A DNA stretch of 64,000 nt from Collinsella sp. TF08-11AT (GTDB lineage: Bacteria > Actinomycetota > Coriobacteriia > Coriobacteriales > Coriobacteriaceae), in assembly GCF_003437035.1 (NCBI RefSeq), contig NZ_QSRL01000005.1:62250-126249 (forward strand). The letters are read 5' to 3'. Position numbers and translations under genes: made by a program. Within the stretch, counting starts at the first letter, position 1; every line of letters starts with the position of its first letter. Below are positions 49,993 through 59,472 of the stretch, piece by piece. The notes beneath the pieces were generated by a model. It was not told where the DNA came from, ran no database searches, and saw nothing but the letters and a program-made list of their open reading frames with translations.

Positions 49993-51369
49993 CTAGGCCC
50001 TCAACAGATAGCGCACCTCGTAGGGCGCAAGCTCAAGGGAGCCCGTCAGCTCGACCGTGGGCACGCCGTCGGCAAGCAAATCGACAAAGGAGCCGTTGAG
50101 CTCGCCGGCTCCAAAGGTATAGGGCTCGTTCACGGCATTGACCGCCACGAGCACCGTCGCGTCGTCGCAGGCGCGCTCGAACAGCAGCTGCTTGTTCTGG
50201 ATCACCACGTTGCGGTACGCGCCATAGTTGAGAGCGCGGGCCGCCGCGTCGTTTGCCGAGCGAAGGTGCGCGAGCTGCGTGACGAACGCCGTCAGCTCGT
50301 TAGGCGCAGGCTCATCGAGCGCAGGGCGCAGCGCCCAGTCGCCATCGGGGCCGCCCTTTTCGCCAGCAATTCCCCACTCGCTGCCATAGTAGACGCACGG
50401 AATGCCCGGCATGCCAAAGAGCATGCCATAGGCGGGACGCAGGCACGACTTGTCGGTGAGGATGCTTGCCAGGCGCGGCACGTCGTGGTTGTCGACAAAC
50501 GACAGCAGGTGCTTGCCGCGGTAGATGCACCACGGATCGCCGCCAAACTGACGGTGCAGCGAATGGGCGATCTCGAACATGTTGACCGAGTTAAAGCTGG
50601 AGTACAGGCCCTTGTAGCACTCGTAGTTGGTGCAGGAGTCGAGCATCTCGTCGTTGACGATCTGGTTGTAGTCGCCGTGGAGCGTCTCGCCGATCATCAC
50701 GAAGTCGGGCTTGAGCTCACGGGCAAAGCTATGCAGACGACGCATGAAATCGCGGTCGAGCATATAGGCAACGTCCAGACGCAGGCCGTCGACGCCAAAG
50801 ACGTCGGCCCAACGGCGCACGGACTCGAGCAGGTAATCGACCACGGCGGGATTTTGCAAGTTGAGCTTCACAAGCTCAAAATGGCCCTCCCAGCCCTCGT
50901 ACCAAAAGCCGTCGCCATAGCAGGAATCACCGTCAAAGCTAATGTGGAACCAGTCCTTGTACGGCGAGTCCCACTTGCGCTCTTGCACATCGCGGAAGGC
51001 CCAAAAGCCACGACCGACGTGGTTGAAGACGGCGTCGAGCACCACGCGGATGCCGTGGGCATGCAGCGTGTCGCATACGGCGGCAAAGTCGGCATCCCCA
51101 CCCAAGCGACGGTCGATATGGCGCAGGCTGCGCGTGTCGTAGCCATGGCTATCGGACTCGAGCGGCGGATTGATGAGCACGGCGCCAACGCCGAGTTCCT
51201 GCAGGTAGTCGGCCCATTGGGCGATCTTCATGATGGGCGCATCGGGGTTGGGCGCAGCGTTGGCAGCCTGGGCGAGTTCATCCTCGGCAACGGGGGCGGC
51301 GTTTTCGCGCGGAGCTCCGCAAAAGCCCAGCGGATAGATCTGATAGAACGTCGTCTCGTATGCCCACAT
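49993..51369 (-). CDS. GH13 alpha-glucan hydrolase (cyclomaltodextrinase/maltodextrin glucosidase-like)
   Basis: The 458-residue enzyme has the TIM-barrel start TTFYQIYPLGFCG and the four GH13 blocks: VLDAVFNHVG, VDGLRLDVAYML (Asp nucleophile), VMIGETLHGD (Glu acid/base) and LLSFVDNHDVPR. There is no signal peptide, so it should cut imported maltodextrins in the cytosol. It lacks the N-terminal domain of neopullulanases. GGGAGG precedes ATG 51369. It is followed by the DNA glycosylase gene. Confidence 0.92.
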   Translation of the reverse strand: MWAYETTFYQIYPLGFCGAPRENAAPVAEDELAQAANAAPNPDAPIMKIAQWADYLQELGVGAVLINPPLESDSHGYDTRSLRHIDRRLGGDADFAAVCDTLHAHGIRVVLDAVFNHVGRGFWAFRDVQERKWDSPYKDWFHISFDGDSCYGDGFWYEGWEGHFELVKLNLQNPAVVDYLLESVRRWADVFGVDGLRLDVAYMLDRDFMRRLHSFARELKPDFVMIGETLHGDYNQIVNDEMLDSCTNYECYKGLYSSFNSVNMFEIAHSLHRQFGGDPWCIYRGKHLLSFVDNHDVPRLASILTDKSCLRPAYGMLFGMPGIPCVYYGSEWGIAGEKGGPDGDWALRPALDEPAPNELTAFVTQLAHLRSANDAAARALNYGAYRNVVIQNKQLLFERACDDATVLVAVNAVNEPYTFGAGELNGSFVDLLADGVPTVELTGSLELAPYEVRYLLRA

Positions 51370-51440
51370 AGCAACCTCCCGGTAAGCTCAACACAACGAC
51401 ATCCATTGTATGCCCGGCTTGTATCCTCTCCCCCAAAATA

Positions 51441-51507
51441 AGTTGCGGTGAAATAGTTCCCGCTTGGGCCTTCAGAGACCTTAAACAGGAACTATTCCAC
51501 CGCAACT
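51441..51507. repeat. Hairpin repeat, copy 1
   Basis: Arms AGTTGCGGTGAAATAGTTCC (51441-51460) and its near-complement (51488-51507) fold around 27 bases. A second copy with the same arms is at 55887-55953. It lies just past the MFS gene stop and may act as its terminator. Confidence 0.85.
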
Positions 51508-51522
51508 GATGAGGGGACGTGG

Positions 51523-52719
51523 TTAGGCGACGGGCTTGGCGCGACGGATGGCGGGGAACAGCACGGTGATGGCGAGGATGACGCCCACGACGGCAATCGC
51601 CCCGCCCGCGAAGCCAATCCAGGAGATACCGGGACCCGAAACCACGGCGCCGCCGATCGCGGTGCCCGTGCCGATACCGAGGTTAAACAGGCCCGAAAAG
51701 ATCGACATGGCGACGGCCGACGAATCCGCCGGCGTGTACTTGATGAGCTCGGCCTGAAACGCCACGTTAAAGGCCGTGGCGCAGCAGCCCCACAGCGCGC
51801 AAACGCCAAGAACCGCGACGAGCGACGACGCGACAGGACCCATAAGCAGCAAGGCGACCGGCACTCCGGAGAGCGTGATCGCAAGGAACGGAAAGCGGTG
51901 CCCGTCGAACAGGCGGCCGAACAGCCAGCTGCCCACCAAGCCGGAGCAGCCGAACGCCGTCAACGTCATGGTGATAGCGCTTGCGTCGACATGCGCGACC
52001 TGAGCCAGGAAAGGCTCGATATAGCTGTAGCTTGCGTAATAGCCGGTCGCCATAAAGACCGTGACCGCGTAGAGCGCGATGAGGAACGGATTCTTGAGCA
52101 GCTCGGGCAGCTGCTTAACGGTAAAGCGCTCGCCCACCGGCATGGCCGGGAACACCGCGGCTTGATACACAACCGCGGCGGCAGAGAAGGCCCCGACCAC
52201 GGCAAACGTCATGCGCCAGCCCACGGCCAGCCCGATGGCGCGGCCGATCGGCAGGCCAAAGATCTGCGCGATGGACGAGCCCGTAGCGATCATGCTGATG
52301 GCGAGCGCCCCGTGGCGGGCGTCGACCAGGCGCGAAGCCATGATCGAGGCGACCGACCAGAACACGGCATGCGCGCAGGCGACCACCAGGCGCGCACAGA
52401 CCAGGATGGGATATGTCGGTGCCACAGCGGACAGGAACTGACCCAGAGAAAACACGGCGAGCACACCGAGCAGCATACGCTTGAACTCAAAGCGCGAGGC
52501 AAACACCATAAGCGGCAGCGACAGCAGCATGACACCCCAGGCGTAGACCGAGATCATGATGCCGGCTTGGGCCTCGGTGAGCGAGAACGACGCGGCGATA
52601 TCAGTCAGAAGGCCGATGGGCATAAACTCCGACGTGTTGAACACGAACGCGCAGCAGGCGAGCCCGATAAGCGGGAGCCACTGCTTGAGTGAGATGCCAT
52701 CTTGTCTTGCCTGAGTCAT
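51523..52719 (-). CDS. MFS transporter, sugar-efflux/drug-efflux type
   Basis: From ATG 52719 (MTQARQDGISLKQWLPLIGL) the protein is 398 residues with twelve membrane helices. FNTSEFMPIGLLTDIAASF near 33-51 and SWIGFAGGAIAV near the C-terminus match the DHA1 group that includes AraJ and sugar efflux transporters. It would export sugars or drugs by proton antiport. GGAG stands 8 bases before this ATG, while upstream starts lack a site. Confidence 0.85.
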   Translation of the reverse strand: MTQARQDGISLKQWLPLIGLACCAFVFNTSEFMPIGLLTDIAASFSLTEAQAGIMISVYAWGVMLLSLPLMVFASRFEFKRMLLGVLAVFSLGQFLSAVAPTYPILVCARLVVACAHAVFWSVASIMASRLVDARHGALAISMIATGSSIAQIFGLPIGRAIGLAVGWRMTFAVVGAFSAAAVVYQAAVFPAMPVGERFTVKQLPELLKNPFLIALYAVTVFMATGYYASYSYIEPFLAQVAHVDASAITMTLTAFGCSGLVGSWLFGRLFDGHRFPFLAITLSGVPVALLLMGPVASSLVAVLGVCALWGCCATAFNVAFQAELIKYTPADSSAVAMSIFSGLFNLGIGTGTAIGGAVVSGPGISWIGFAGGAIAVVGVILAITVLFPAIRRAKPVA

Positions 52720-52762
52720 ATATAACATCTCCAATCATTTTGAGCGGAGGCGATTATATAGC

Positions 52763-52798
52763 AACGGCCCCGCATCCGTCAGCAACAGATGCGGGGCC
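52763..52798 (-). terminator. feoB terminator
   Basis: GGCCCCGCATC pairs with GATGCGGGGCC around a 14-base loop with a short T-containing tail on the minus strand, 42 bases past the feoB stop. Confidence 0.75.
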
Positions 52799-52840
52799 GA
52801 AAACAATTCGGCACACAGAGGTTGCGCCGTCAATAAATAA

Positions 52841-55201
52841 CTAAGCCAGCCCCAGCAATATGCCCGCCGAATGCACGACAAACGCCACGATCCAGGCGAC
52901 CGTCACCTGAAACGCGAATACGGCCACGGCATAGCGCGCGCCCAACTCGCTCTTGACGGCGCCGATGGACGCCACGCAAGGCGGGTACAGCAGCGTAAAG
53001 ACCAAGAACACGTAGGCGGTAAACGGCGAAAACATGGCTGACAGTGCCGCGGGAGAGGTTGCGCCCAAAAGCACCGTGAGCGTCGAGATGACGCTCTCCT
53101 TGGCAATAAGTCCCGTGACGAGTGCCGTCGAGGCGCGCCAGTCGCCAAAACCGAGCGGGGCCAACACCGGCGCGATGATGCTACCCAGACCGGCAAGCAG
53201 GCTTTGCGACTGGTCGGCGACCACGTTAAAGCGGATATCGAACGTCTGCAGGAACCAGATGACCACCGTAGCGGCAAAGATAATGGTAAAGGCCTTGGTA
53301 ATAAAGTCCTTGGCCTTATCCCATGCCAGCATCACCGTCGTCTTGACGCTCGGCAGGCGGTAATTGGGGAGCTCCATGATAAACGGCACCGGGTCGCCCT
53401 TAAATGCCGTACGGTTGAGCACCAAAGCCGCAATGCAACCAACCGCAATACCAATCAGATAGAGCGAGACCATGGCGGGAACCGTCGCCTGTGGGAAAAA
53501 CGCCCCGCACAGCAAGCCGTAAACCGACAGCTTGGCCGAGCAGCTCATGAACGGTGTGAGCATGACCGTCATCTTGCGGTCGTGCTCGGATGGGAGCGTA
53601 CGGGTCGACATGATAGCCGGCACGGTACAGCCAAAACCGACGAGCATGGGCACAAAGCTGCGGCCCGACAGGCCAAAGCGACGCAGCACCTTATCCATGA
53701 CAAAGGCCACGCGTGCCATGTATCCGGAGTCTTCCAGAATGGAGAGGAACAAGAAGAGCACGACGATAATCGGCAGGAAGGTCAGCACGCTACCCACGCC
53801 CGTAAGCACGCCGTCGACAGCCAGCGAGCGCACCACGTCGTTGGTTCCGAACGCCTTGAGGCCCGCATCGGCCGAGGCGATGATGGCAGCGATACCGTCC
53901 TCCATGAGTCCCTGCAACGCCGCGCCGATCACGCCAAACGTCAGCCAAAAGACGAGGCCCATGATCACCAGAAACGCCGGAATGGCTGTGTAACGACCTG
54001 TCAGGATGCGGTCAATCTTGACGGAGCGCACGTGCTCGCGGCTTTCGTGCGGCTTGACGACGCAACGCCCGCACACGTCGCCGATAAAGCTAAAACGCAT
54101 ATCGGCCAACGCAGATAGGCGGTCGGTGCCGGCCTCGCCCTCCATCTGGGTAATGATGTGCTCGATAGCGTCGAGCTCATTGCGATCCAGGTGAAGCGCC
54201 TCGGTTACCAGCTCATCGCCCTCGACCAGCTTAGTCGCCGCGAAGCGCACCGGGATGTGCGCCGTCACGGCATGGTCCTCGATCAGGTTAGCAATACCGT
54301 GGATGCAGCGATGCAGCGCACCGCCGTCCGGACCGTCGGGCGCGCAAAAGTCCAGGCGACCAGGACGCTCGCGGAACCGTGCCACGTGCAGGGCGTGGTC
54401 CACCAGCTCGCCGATGCCCTCGTTGCGGGCAGCGCTAATGGGGACAACAGGCACGCCCATCAGGCTCTCGAGCAAGTTGACGTCTACGGCGCCGCCGTTG
54501 GCGGTCACCTCGTCCATCATGTTGAGCGCGATGACCATAGGACGGTCAAGCTCCATGAGCTGCAGTGTCAGGTACAGGTTACGCTCAATGTTGGTGGCGT
54601 CAATGATGTCGATGATGGCGTCCGGGCGCTCGTCGAGGATGAACTGACGGCTCACGACCTCTTCGCCTGTGTACGGCGACAGGGAGTAAATGCCAGGCAG
54701 GTCGGTAACGCTCGCCTCGGGATGGTTACGGATGGTGCCATCTTTGCGGTCGACAGTCACGCCGGGAAAGTTACCGACGTGCTGGTTGGAGCCCGTCAGC
54801 TGGTTGAATAATGTGGTCTTGCCGCAGTTTTGGTTGCCAGCGAGGGCAAAGTGCAGCGGCGCGCCCTCGGGCACGGCCGTCTTTGCCGCACGGGGCGAAT
54901 ACGTCCCCTCGCCCAGGGCCGGATGCTCCGTCGCGCCGATTGCGGCGTTAGCGCGCGGACCCGTATCGGTGTCGTGAATACCCACGAGCTCGATGCGAGC
55001 GGCATCGTCCTTGCGCAGCGTCAACTCGTAGCCACGCAGGCGAATCTCGAGCGGGTCGCCCATGGGGGCGTACTTCATCATGGTGACTTCGGTGCCCGGC
55101 GTCAGGCCCATGTCCAAAATATGCTGACGGAGCGCCTGGTCGTCGGATGTCACCGATGCGACAACGGCGTCCTTTCCAATCTCGAGTGTATCGAGCTTCA
55201 C
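52841..55201 (-). CDS. feoB: Ferrous iron transporter, fused FeoA-FeoB
   Basis: The 786-residue protein joins a FeoA SH3-like domain (1-74, LTPGTEVTMMKYAPMGDP) to FeoB. The FeoB G domain shows GNQNCGKTTLFN (121-132), DLPGIYSLSPY and NMMDE. About ten helices follow, with two inverted Gate motifs (for example GFGCTVPAIM with its Cys). It imports Fe(II) across the membrane. The start is GTG 55201 after AAAGGA. An IdeR/DtxR-like box stands upstream. Confidence 0.95.
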   Translation of the reverse strand: MKLDTLEIGKDAVVASVTSDDQALRQHILDMGLTPGTEVTMMKYAPMGDPLEIRLRGYELTLRKDDAARIELVGIHDTDTGPRANAAIGATEHPALGEGTYSPRAAKTAVPEGAPLHFALAGNQNCGKTTLFNQLTGSNQHVGNFPGVTVDRKDGTIRNHPEASVTDLPGIYSLSPYTGEEVVSRQFILDERPDAIIDIIDATNIERNLYLTLQLMELDRPMVIALNMMDEVTANGGAVDVNLLESLMGVPVVPISAARNEGIGELVDHALHVARFRERPGRLDFCAPDGPDGGALHRCIHGIANLIEDHAVTAHIPVRFAATKLVEGDELVTEALHLDRNELDAIEHIITQMEGEAGTDRLSALADMRFSFIGDVCGRCVVKPHESREHVRSVKIDRILTGRYTAIPAFLVIMGLVFWLTFGVIGAALQGLMEDGIAAIIASADAGLKAFGTNDVVRSLAVDGVLTGVGSVLTFLPIIVVLFLFLSILEDSGYMARVAFVMDKVLRRFGLSGRSFVPMLVGFGCTVPAIMSTRTLPSEHDRKMTVMLTPFMSCSAKLSVYGLLCGAFFPQATVPAMVSLYLIGIAVGCIAALVLNRTAFKGDPVPFIMELPNYRLPSVKTTVMLAWDKAKDFITKAFTIIFAATVVIWFLQTFDIRFNVVADQSQSLLAGLGSIIAPVLAPLGFGDWRASTALVTGLIAKESVISTLTVLLGATSPAALSAMFSPFTAYVFLVFTLLYPPCVASIGAVKSELGARYAVAVFAFQVTVAWIVAFVVHSAGILLGLA

Positions 55202-55224
55202 GCGCTCATCCTTTCGTTAGACGC

Positions 55225-55249
55225 GGTTAACCGTTTACCGGGGTTAACC
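55225..55249 (-). promoter_or_regulatory. Putative iron-repressor box upstream of feoB
   Basis: GGTTAACC occurs at 55225-55232 and again at 55242-55249, giving a 25-base palindrome-like site. It resembles DtxR/IdeR boxes (GGTTA...TAACC). It is 24 bases upstream of the feoB start codon, a fitting place for an iron-dependent repressor. Confidence 0.6.
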
Positions 55250-55322
55250 AACTCGTAACGACAAATGATAGCGCTCTGAACTATTTTATAAAGTCAAATA
55301 CCGATGTTTACCTGCGCAAACT

Positions 55323-55643
55323 TTATGCGGTGCGCCCCGAAGGCTCTTTACGCATACCGCTCAGCGAGATCGAAACGGAACCCGACCGCGCGGTAGCAGT
55401 GAGTCGATCACCCTCGACCGACCCCGTGCATGTAAAGGGCGCCTTGCCCATCAAGACGTGGGAGATAGTACCCAAGAGCTCAAAGAAATCGCCCTCAGCA
55501 CGGGCACTCGAGAGAGCGATATTGAGACCCCTGACGTTTAGTACTGCCCTGAGCGCGCCGTTCACCCCATGTGAAAACGTCACCTCGCCGCGCTTGCTCC
55601 CCACCGGCGTCTGGGCCAAAACCACATACGTACCCTCAAGCAT
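55323..55643 (-). CDS. Small hypothetical protein
   Basis: The 106-residue protein begins MLEGTYVVLAQTPVGSKRGE and is predicted to be mostly beta strands. No family was recognised, although lipocalin-like small domains have similar openings. AGAGGAGG precedes ATG 55643. It lies 120 bases upstream of feoB on the same strand, but the iron box between them argues for separate control. Confidence 0.65.
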   Translation of the reverse strand: MLEGTYVVLAQTPVGSKRGEVTFSHGVNGALRAVLNVRGLNIALSSARAEGDFFELLGTISHVLMGKAPFTCTGSVEGDRLTATARSGSVSISLSGMRKEPSGRTA

Positions 55644-55886
55644 GGCTCCTCCTCTAAGCAGACTTTTTGAAACGGCTATCTAGTCTACTTTGCTGCGAGA
55701 CGGCTTGCCCAGAAACTGCGGGCACGCAACGACGTTCAATCAACAGATTGCTGCAAGGGGGGACAAGCGTGCAAGGGGGACAGATTACATTTGGCACCAC
55801 TTGCGCCAACGGACGGGATGCGGAGCGACGACCGTGCAGGTGGATTCCGGATCGTCGCTTCCTCCGTCCCCCAGCGAATCAAAACA

Positions 55887-55953
55887 AGTTGCGGTGGAAT
55901 AGTTCCTGTTTGATGCTTTAACCAGCAAAAACAGGAACTATTTCACCGCAGCT
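55887..55953. repeat. Hairpin repeat, copy 2
   Basis: Arms 55887-55911 and 55929-55953 are 25-bp near-perfect inverted repeats of the same sequence as copy 1 at 51441. In the gene-free stretch 55644-56106 there are also two GGGGGACA repeats near 55757-55785 and nothing else recognised. Confidence 0.85.
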
Positions 55954-56106
55954 GCAAAAGCCCGCGCTGGCAACATATGTCACCCGCGCGGACTTGGTGG
56001 GCACTCACAGAGGCACGTTTTAGAGACCCACACCAGTTATGGAATGCCAAACAGCACCGATACGCGATGTCCGCCGGCCTACCAAGCAATAAAGCTCGCC
56101 ATAGTC

Positions 56107-57570
56107 TTAGACAATCGGCGCAATGCCGGCAAAGTGCAGATACAGCGAGATGACCGCCACGACAATGACCACCGCTGCGATCAGCTTGTCGTGCAGGTGC
56201 GGAAGCACCTGCTTGCCGCGCCCGCGCTCGCCCGCAATGTAAACGGGAATGGCCGGAGCAAAAAGAATCGTCGTAATCATGACGCCCTGGAGGCCCGTCG
56301 ACCACACAAGGAACAACGTGTAGATAAAGCCGAGCGTACCGAAGAAGCGCGCCTTGCCGACGCTTGGCGCATGCGGTCCGTCCAGATGCTCCCTCTTCCA
56401 GCCGATCACCATGTAATAGGCAGCCGAGCAGACATACGGAACCAGGATCGTGTTGACCGCGCAGCTATAGAAGAACTGGTAGGTGCTCGCCGCCACATAC
56501 GACACAATCAAGAAGAGCTGTGTGATACCGGAGCTCACGAGAATCGTTACCACCGGGGCGTCGTGCTCATTCGTCTTGGCAAACGCCAGCGGGAAGGAAC
56601 CCTGGCGCGCCGCCTCAAACGGCGTCTCGGATGCAATGATGACGTAACCCAGCATTGCGCCGACCAGCGAGAGGATAACGCCAAGGTTTACGATGGCAGC
56701 ACCAACCGGACCGATTGCGCGCTCCAGAATTCCCGCCATGGAGGGCGTTGCGAGCTGCGCCATCTCCGCGCGCGGCATAATACCGAGCGACAGCAGTGAG
56801 ATAATCAGATACAGCGTGAACACGGCCGCAAATCCAAGTGCCGTCGAGCGGCCGACGTCGCGCACATATTTTGCACGGCCCGAGATGACAACAGCGCCCT
56901 CGATGCCCGTGAAGACCCAGACAAGCGCAATCATGGTCGAGACAACTTGCTCGCCAAAGCCAGGACCAGCCGGCTCGCCCCAGAAGTTGTCCATAAAGAT
57001 ATCGACGTTGAACTTACCCAGGAGCACGATGCTCAGCACAAAGAGTCCCAGCGGCACCAGCTTCGCCAAGGTGACGATCGTGTTAATGCCCGCGGCTTCC
57101 TTGACGCCGCGAAGCACGAGAGCGGTAAGGAACCACAAAAACACGCTGGCGCAGATGATGGAAAGCAGATTGTTGCCCGTGCCAAACGCAGGGAAGAAAT
57201 AGCCCAGCGCGCTAAACAGCAAGAGCGCAAAGCTCACGTTGGAAAGGCACGCGCTGATCCAGTAGCCCCAAGCGGAGTTGAATCCAATGTAATCGCCAAA
57301 GCCAGCCGCAGCATATGCATAGATGCCGCCGGTCAGGTCGGGGCGAGCCTGAGACAGACCGTTGAACACCATCATCAGCGCAAAGACGCCGATAAAGCAA
57401 ATTCCCCACGAGACAATAACCGCGCCGGTATTGGCTCCGCCTGCCGCCATATCACCGGCAAGCGAAAAGATACCGCCGCAAATGCTCGCGGTGATGACCA
57501 TCATAGTCAGGCGGAAGAGATCCAGACCATTGGGGTCGATCATCTCGTCGTTACAAGTTTTAGAGGCCAT
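56107..57570 (-). CDS. APC-family basic amino acid antiporter (ArcD-like)
   Basis: From ATG 57570 the 487-residue permease has about twelve to thirteen helices. TASICGGIFSLAGDMA near 26-41 and WVFTGIEGAVVISGRAK near 225 are typical of arginine/ornithine-type antiporters. GGAGGGGG precedes the start. It follows the DDAH gene by about 107 bases on the same strand. It may import a methylated arginine or arginine in exchange for the product. Confidence 0.85.
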   Translation of the reverse strand: MASKTCNDEMIDPNGLDLFRLTMMVITASICGGIFSLAGDMAAGGANTGAVIVSWGICFIGVFALMMVFNGLSQARPDLTGGIYAYAAAGFGDYIGFNSAWGYWISACLSNVSFALLLFSALGYFFPAFGTGNNLLSIICASVFLWFLTALVLRGVKEAAGINTIVTLAKLVPLGLFVLSIVLLGKFNVDIFMDNFWGEPAGPGFGEQVVSTMIALVWVFTGIEGAVVISGRAKYVRDVGRSTALGFAAVFTLYLIISLLSLGIMPRAEMAQLATPSMAGILERAIGPVGAAIVNLGVILSLVGAMLGYVIIASETPFEAARQGSFPLAFAKTNEHDAPVVTILVSSGITQLFLIVSYVAASTYQFFYSCAVNTILVPYVCSAAYYMVIGWKREHLDGPHAPSVGKARFFGTLGFIYTLFLVWSTGLQGVMITTILFAPAIPVYIAGERGRGKQVLPHLHDKLIAAVVIVVAVISLYLHFAGIAPIV

Positions 57571-57677
57571 TCTATGTGCACCCCCTCCATCAAGCGACCG
57601 CACAGAGATGGCCCAGACGCCCGAATCGGGTGCCGGGCCATCGGTCAAGCGATCATTAAGCTAGTACAGCGACCGTA

Positions 57678-58454
57678 TTAGAAGCGCAGCGACAGGCAGG
57701 AGAGGCCGCCGTCGACCTTGCGGTACTCGGAGGTGTCGACAACAAGCGTCTTGTAGCCCAGATCCTGCACGGCCTTGAGCACGGTCGGATAGCCCTCGGC
57801 AACGATGACCGTACCGTTGACCCAGATGCAATTGGCGCCGTAAGCCTCGTCCTCGGGCACGACGATCTTGTTGTACTGGGCAAAGTCGGGCTTATCGATG
57901 AACTCACCGGAGACGAGCATGTTGTTGTCCTCGATGTAGTTGACGCCCGTCTTGAGGTGCAGGACCTCCTCCAGCGGCACCTCGGAGCCCTCGAGGCCCC
58001 AGCCCTCGAGAATCTCGCAGAACTGGCGGATGCCCTCTTCGTTGGTGCGAGCGGAACGACCGACGTAGAAATGGTCACCGACCATCATGACGTCGCCGCC
58101 GTCGAGCGTACCGGGGGAAACGATGTGCTTGACATGCTCGTCGTCAAAGAAGCGACGGACAACCGGCTCGATCTCGTCCTTCTCGCCGTTACGGCTATCG
58201 GCACCGGGGTTGGTAATGATGGCGCCGCAGCGAGTGATAACAGCAGGATCCTCGACGAAGCAGCTGTCGGGATACTGCTCGAGAGCCGGCAGCACCGACA
58301 CGTCAACGCCGCACTGCTCGAGCGCGTGCTCGTAATCGTAGTGCTCCTCGATAGCGCGCTCGTAGATGGGCTGGCCAAGCTCGGGGGCGCTCGTGATGCC
58401 ATTGCTCAGGGACTTGCCGGGACGACGGATAATGACGTGGCTGAACTTGGTCAT
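57678..58454 (-). CDS. Dimethylarginine dimethylaminohydrolase (DDAH)-like amidinohydrolase
   Basis: The 258-residue protein has CFVEDPAVI near 65-73, GTLDGGDVMMVG near 115, LHLKTGVNYIED with the catalytic His, and the C-terminal GGLSCLSLRF with the nucleophilic Cys. These are the marks of DDAH, which makes citrulline and a methylamine from methylated arginines. It is shorter than arginine deiminase (about 410). The APC gene downstream and the GntR gene upstream form a small catabolic unit. AAGGAGG precedes the start. Confidence 0.88.
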   Translation of the reverse strand: MTKFSHVIIRRPGKSLSNGITSAPELGQPIYERAIEEHYDYEHALEQCGVDVSVLPALEQYPDSCFVEDPAVITRCGAIITNPGADSRNGEKDEIEPVVRRFFDDEHVKHIVSPGTLDGGDVMMVGDHFYVGRSARTNEEGIRQFCEILEGWGLEGSEVPLEEVLHLKTGVNYIEDNNMLVSGEFIDKPDFAQYNKIVVPEDEAYGANCIWVNGTVIVAEGYPTVLKAVQDLGYKTLVVDTSEYRKVDGGLSCLSLRF

Positions 58455-58550
58455 GATGATCCTCCTTGGATCTCTTAGTAGAGGGCGGACTTCCTTGCGT
58501 CCGCCTTCCTTCCGATGGCTTTATCTTAGGGTGTCTTTGCTGTTTTGTAT

Positions 58551-58562
58551 ATTGTATACAAT
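58551..58562. promoter_or_regulatory. GntR/FadR-type operator palindrome
   Basis: ATTGTATACAAT is a perfect 12-bp palindrome with the GT-N-AC centre common to FadR-subfamily sites. It lies in the 254-base divergent region between DDAH and the FCD regulator gene, so it probably controls both. Confidence 0.6.
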
Positions 58563-58708
58563 CCTGAGCGGTAGGTTTTTCTCGGCAAGCGTATTTTTGC
58601 TTCTTCTGATTAAGTAGCGCGATCTAGCTGGTCGTTCTATAATTCAATTAGCCTATTCAAGCGAAACGTATTTAATATTGAAAATATACAGTTAAGGGTT
58701 ATAAGTTC

Positions 58709-59359
58709 ATGGAAACACTCAGAAGGCCCTTGAAGGACCATGTATACGACTACATTTCGAGTCGTATAGACGCCGGCGAGCTTTCGGCCGGCGACCGCGT
58801 GAGCGAGCAAGCGATCTGCGATGCCATGGGCGTTTCGCGCACGCCGGTTCGCGAGGCGCTCATCCAGCTGGCAAGCGATGGCTATCTGGACAATCTCCCC
58901 CGCCGCGGATTCCGCGTCCGTGGATTCGATCAGCAAAATGCCGTTGAGGTCTTTGAGATTATGGGGCCGCTCGACGGGCAGGCGGCATATCTCGCCTGCC
59001 CCCTCCTGACCGAAGAGGACATCATGCAGCTAAAGTTTTTGGTTGGGTCCATGGACCTTGCGATCCAGGGCGGTCTTATCCGAAAGTACGACGACATTCA
59101 GCGAGACTTTCACCTGACGTACTTTAACCGCTGCGGCAACGACCGTCTGCGCGACATGATTTCGCAACTCGAGCGCTGCTTTATCAAGCGCGATTACGAG
59201 ACCGTCGACCAGGAGACGGCGTGCAAACTGCTGGGTATAGCCAATGCCGAGCATGCTCATATTCTTGAGCTGTTCGAAGCGCGAGATGCAGTGGGCGTGC
59301 GAGACTACGTTCGCGATGTCCATTGGAACACGGACAACGCCCAGTTCACCGTTTGGTAG
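58709..59359 (+). CDS. GntR-family transcriptional regulator, FadR/FCD subfamily
   Basis: The 216-residue protein has an N-terminal winged helix (RRPLKDHVYDYISSRI, ICDAMGVSRTPVREALIQLA) and an all-helical FCD effector domain (about 85-210) with DIQRDFHLTYF. It diverges from the DDAH-permease genes and likely represses them until a ligand, perhaps a methylated arginine, binds. Within its first codons a perfect 8-bp inverted repeat (TATACGAC / GTCGTATA, 58743-58768) might be a further operator. Confidence 0.9.
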   Translation: METLRRPLKDHVYDYISSRIDAGELSAGDRVSEQAICDAMGVSRTPVREALIQLASDGYLDNLPRRGFRVRGFDQQNAVEVFEIMGPLDGQAAYLACPLLTEEDIMQLKFLVGSMDLAIQGGLIRKYDDIQRDFHLTYFNRCGNDRLRDMISQLERCFIKRDYETVDQETACKLLGIANAEHAHILELFEARDAVGVRDYVRDVHWNTDNAQFTVW

Positions 59360-59393
59360 AAAAGCAACAAAGGAAGCTTTCAAATGTCCACCT

Positions 59394-59463
59394 CACGAGA
59401 GTGAATAATCTCCCATTTTTGTCGAAAAGCAGACCAAAAAATGGGAGATTATCCACTCTCGTG
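59394..59463. terminator. Bidirectional terminator hairpin
   Basis: Arms of about 27 bp (59394-59420 and 59436-59463) with one mismatch, including TCCCATTTTT and AAAAAATGGGA, lie between convergent genes. Confidence 0.85.
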
Positions 59464-59472
59464 CTGCGCGGT

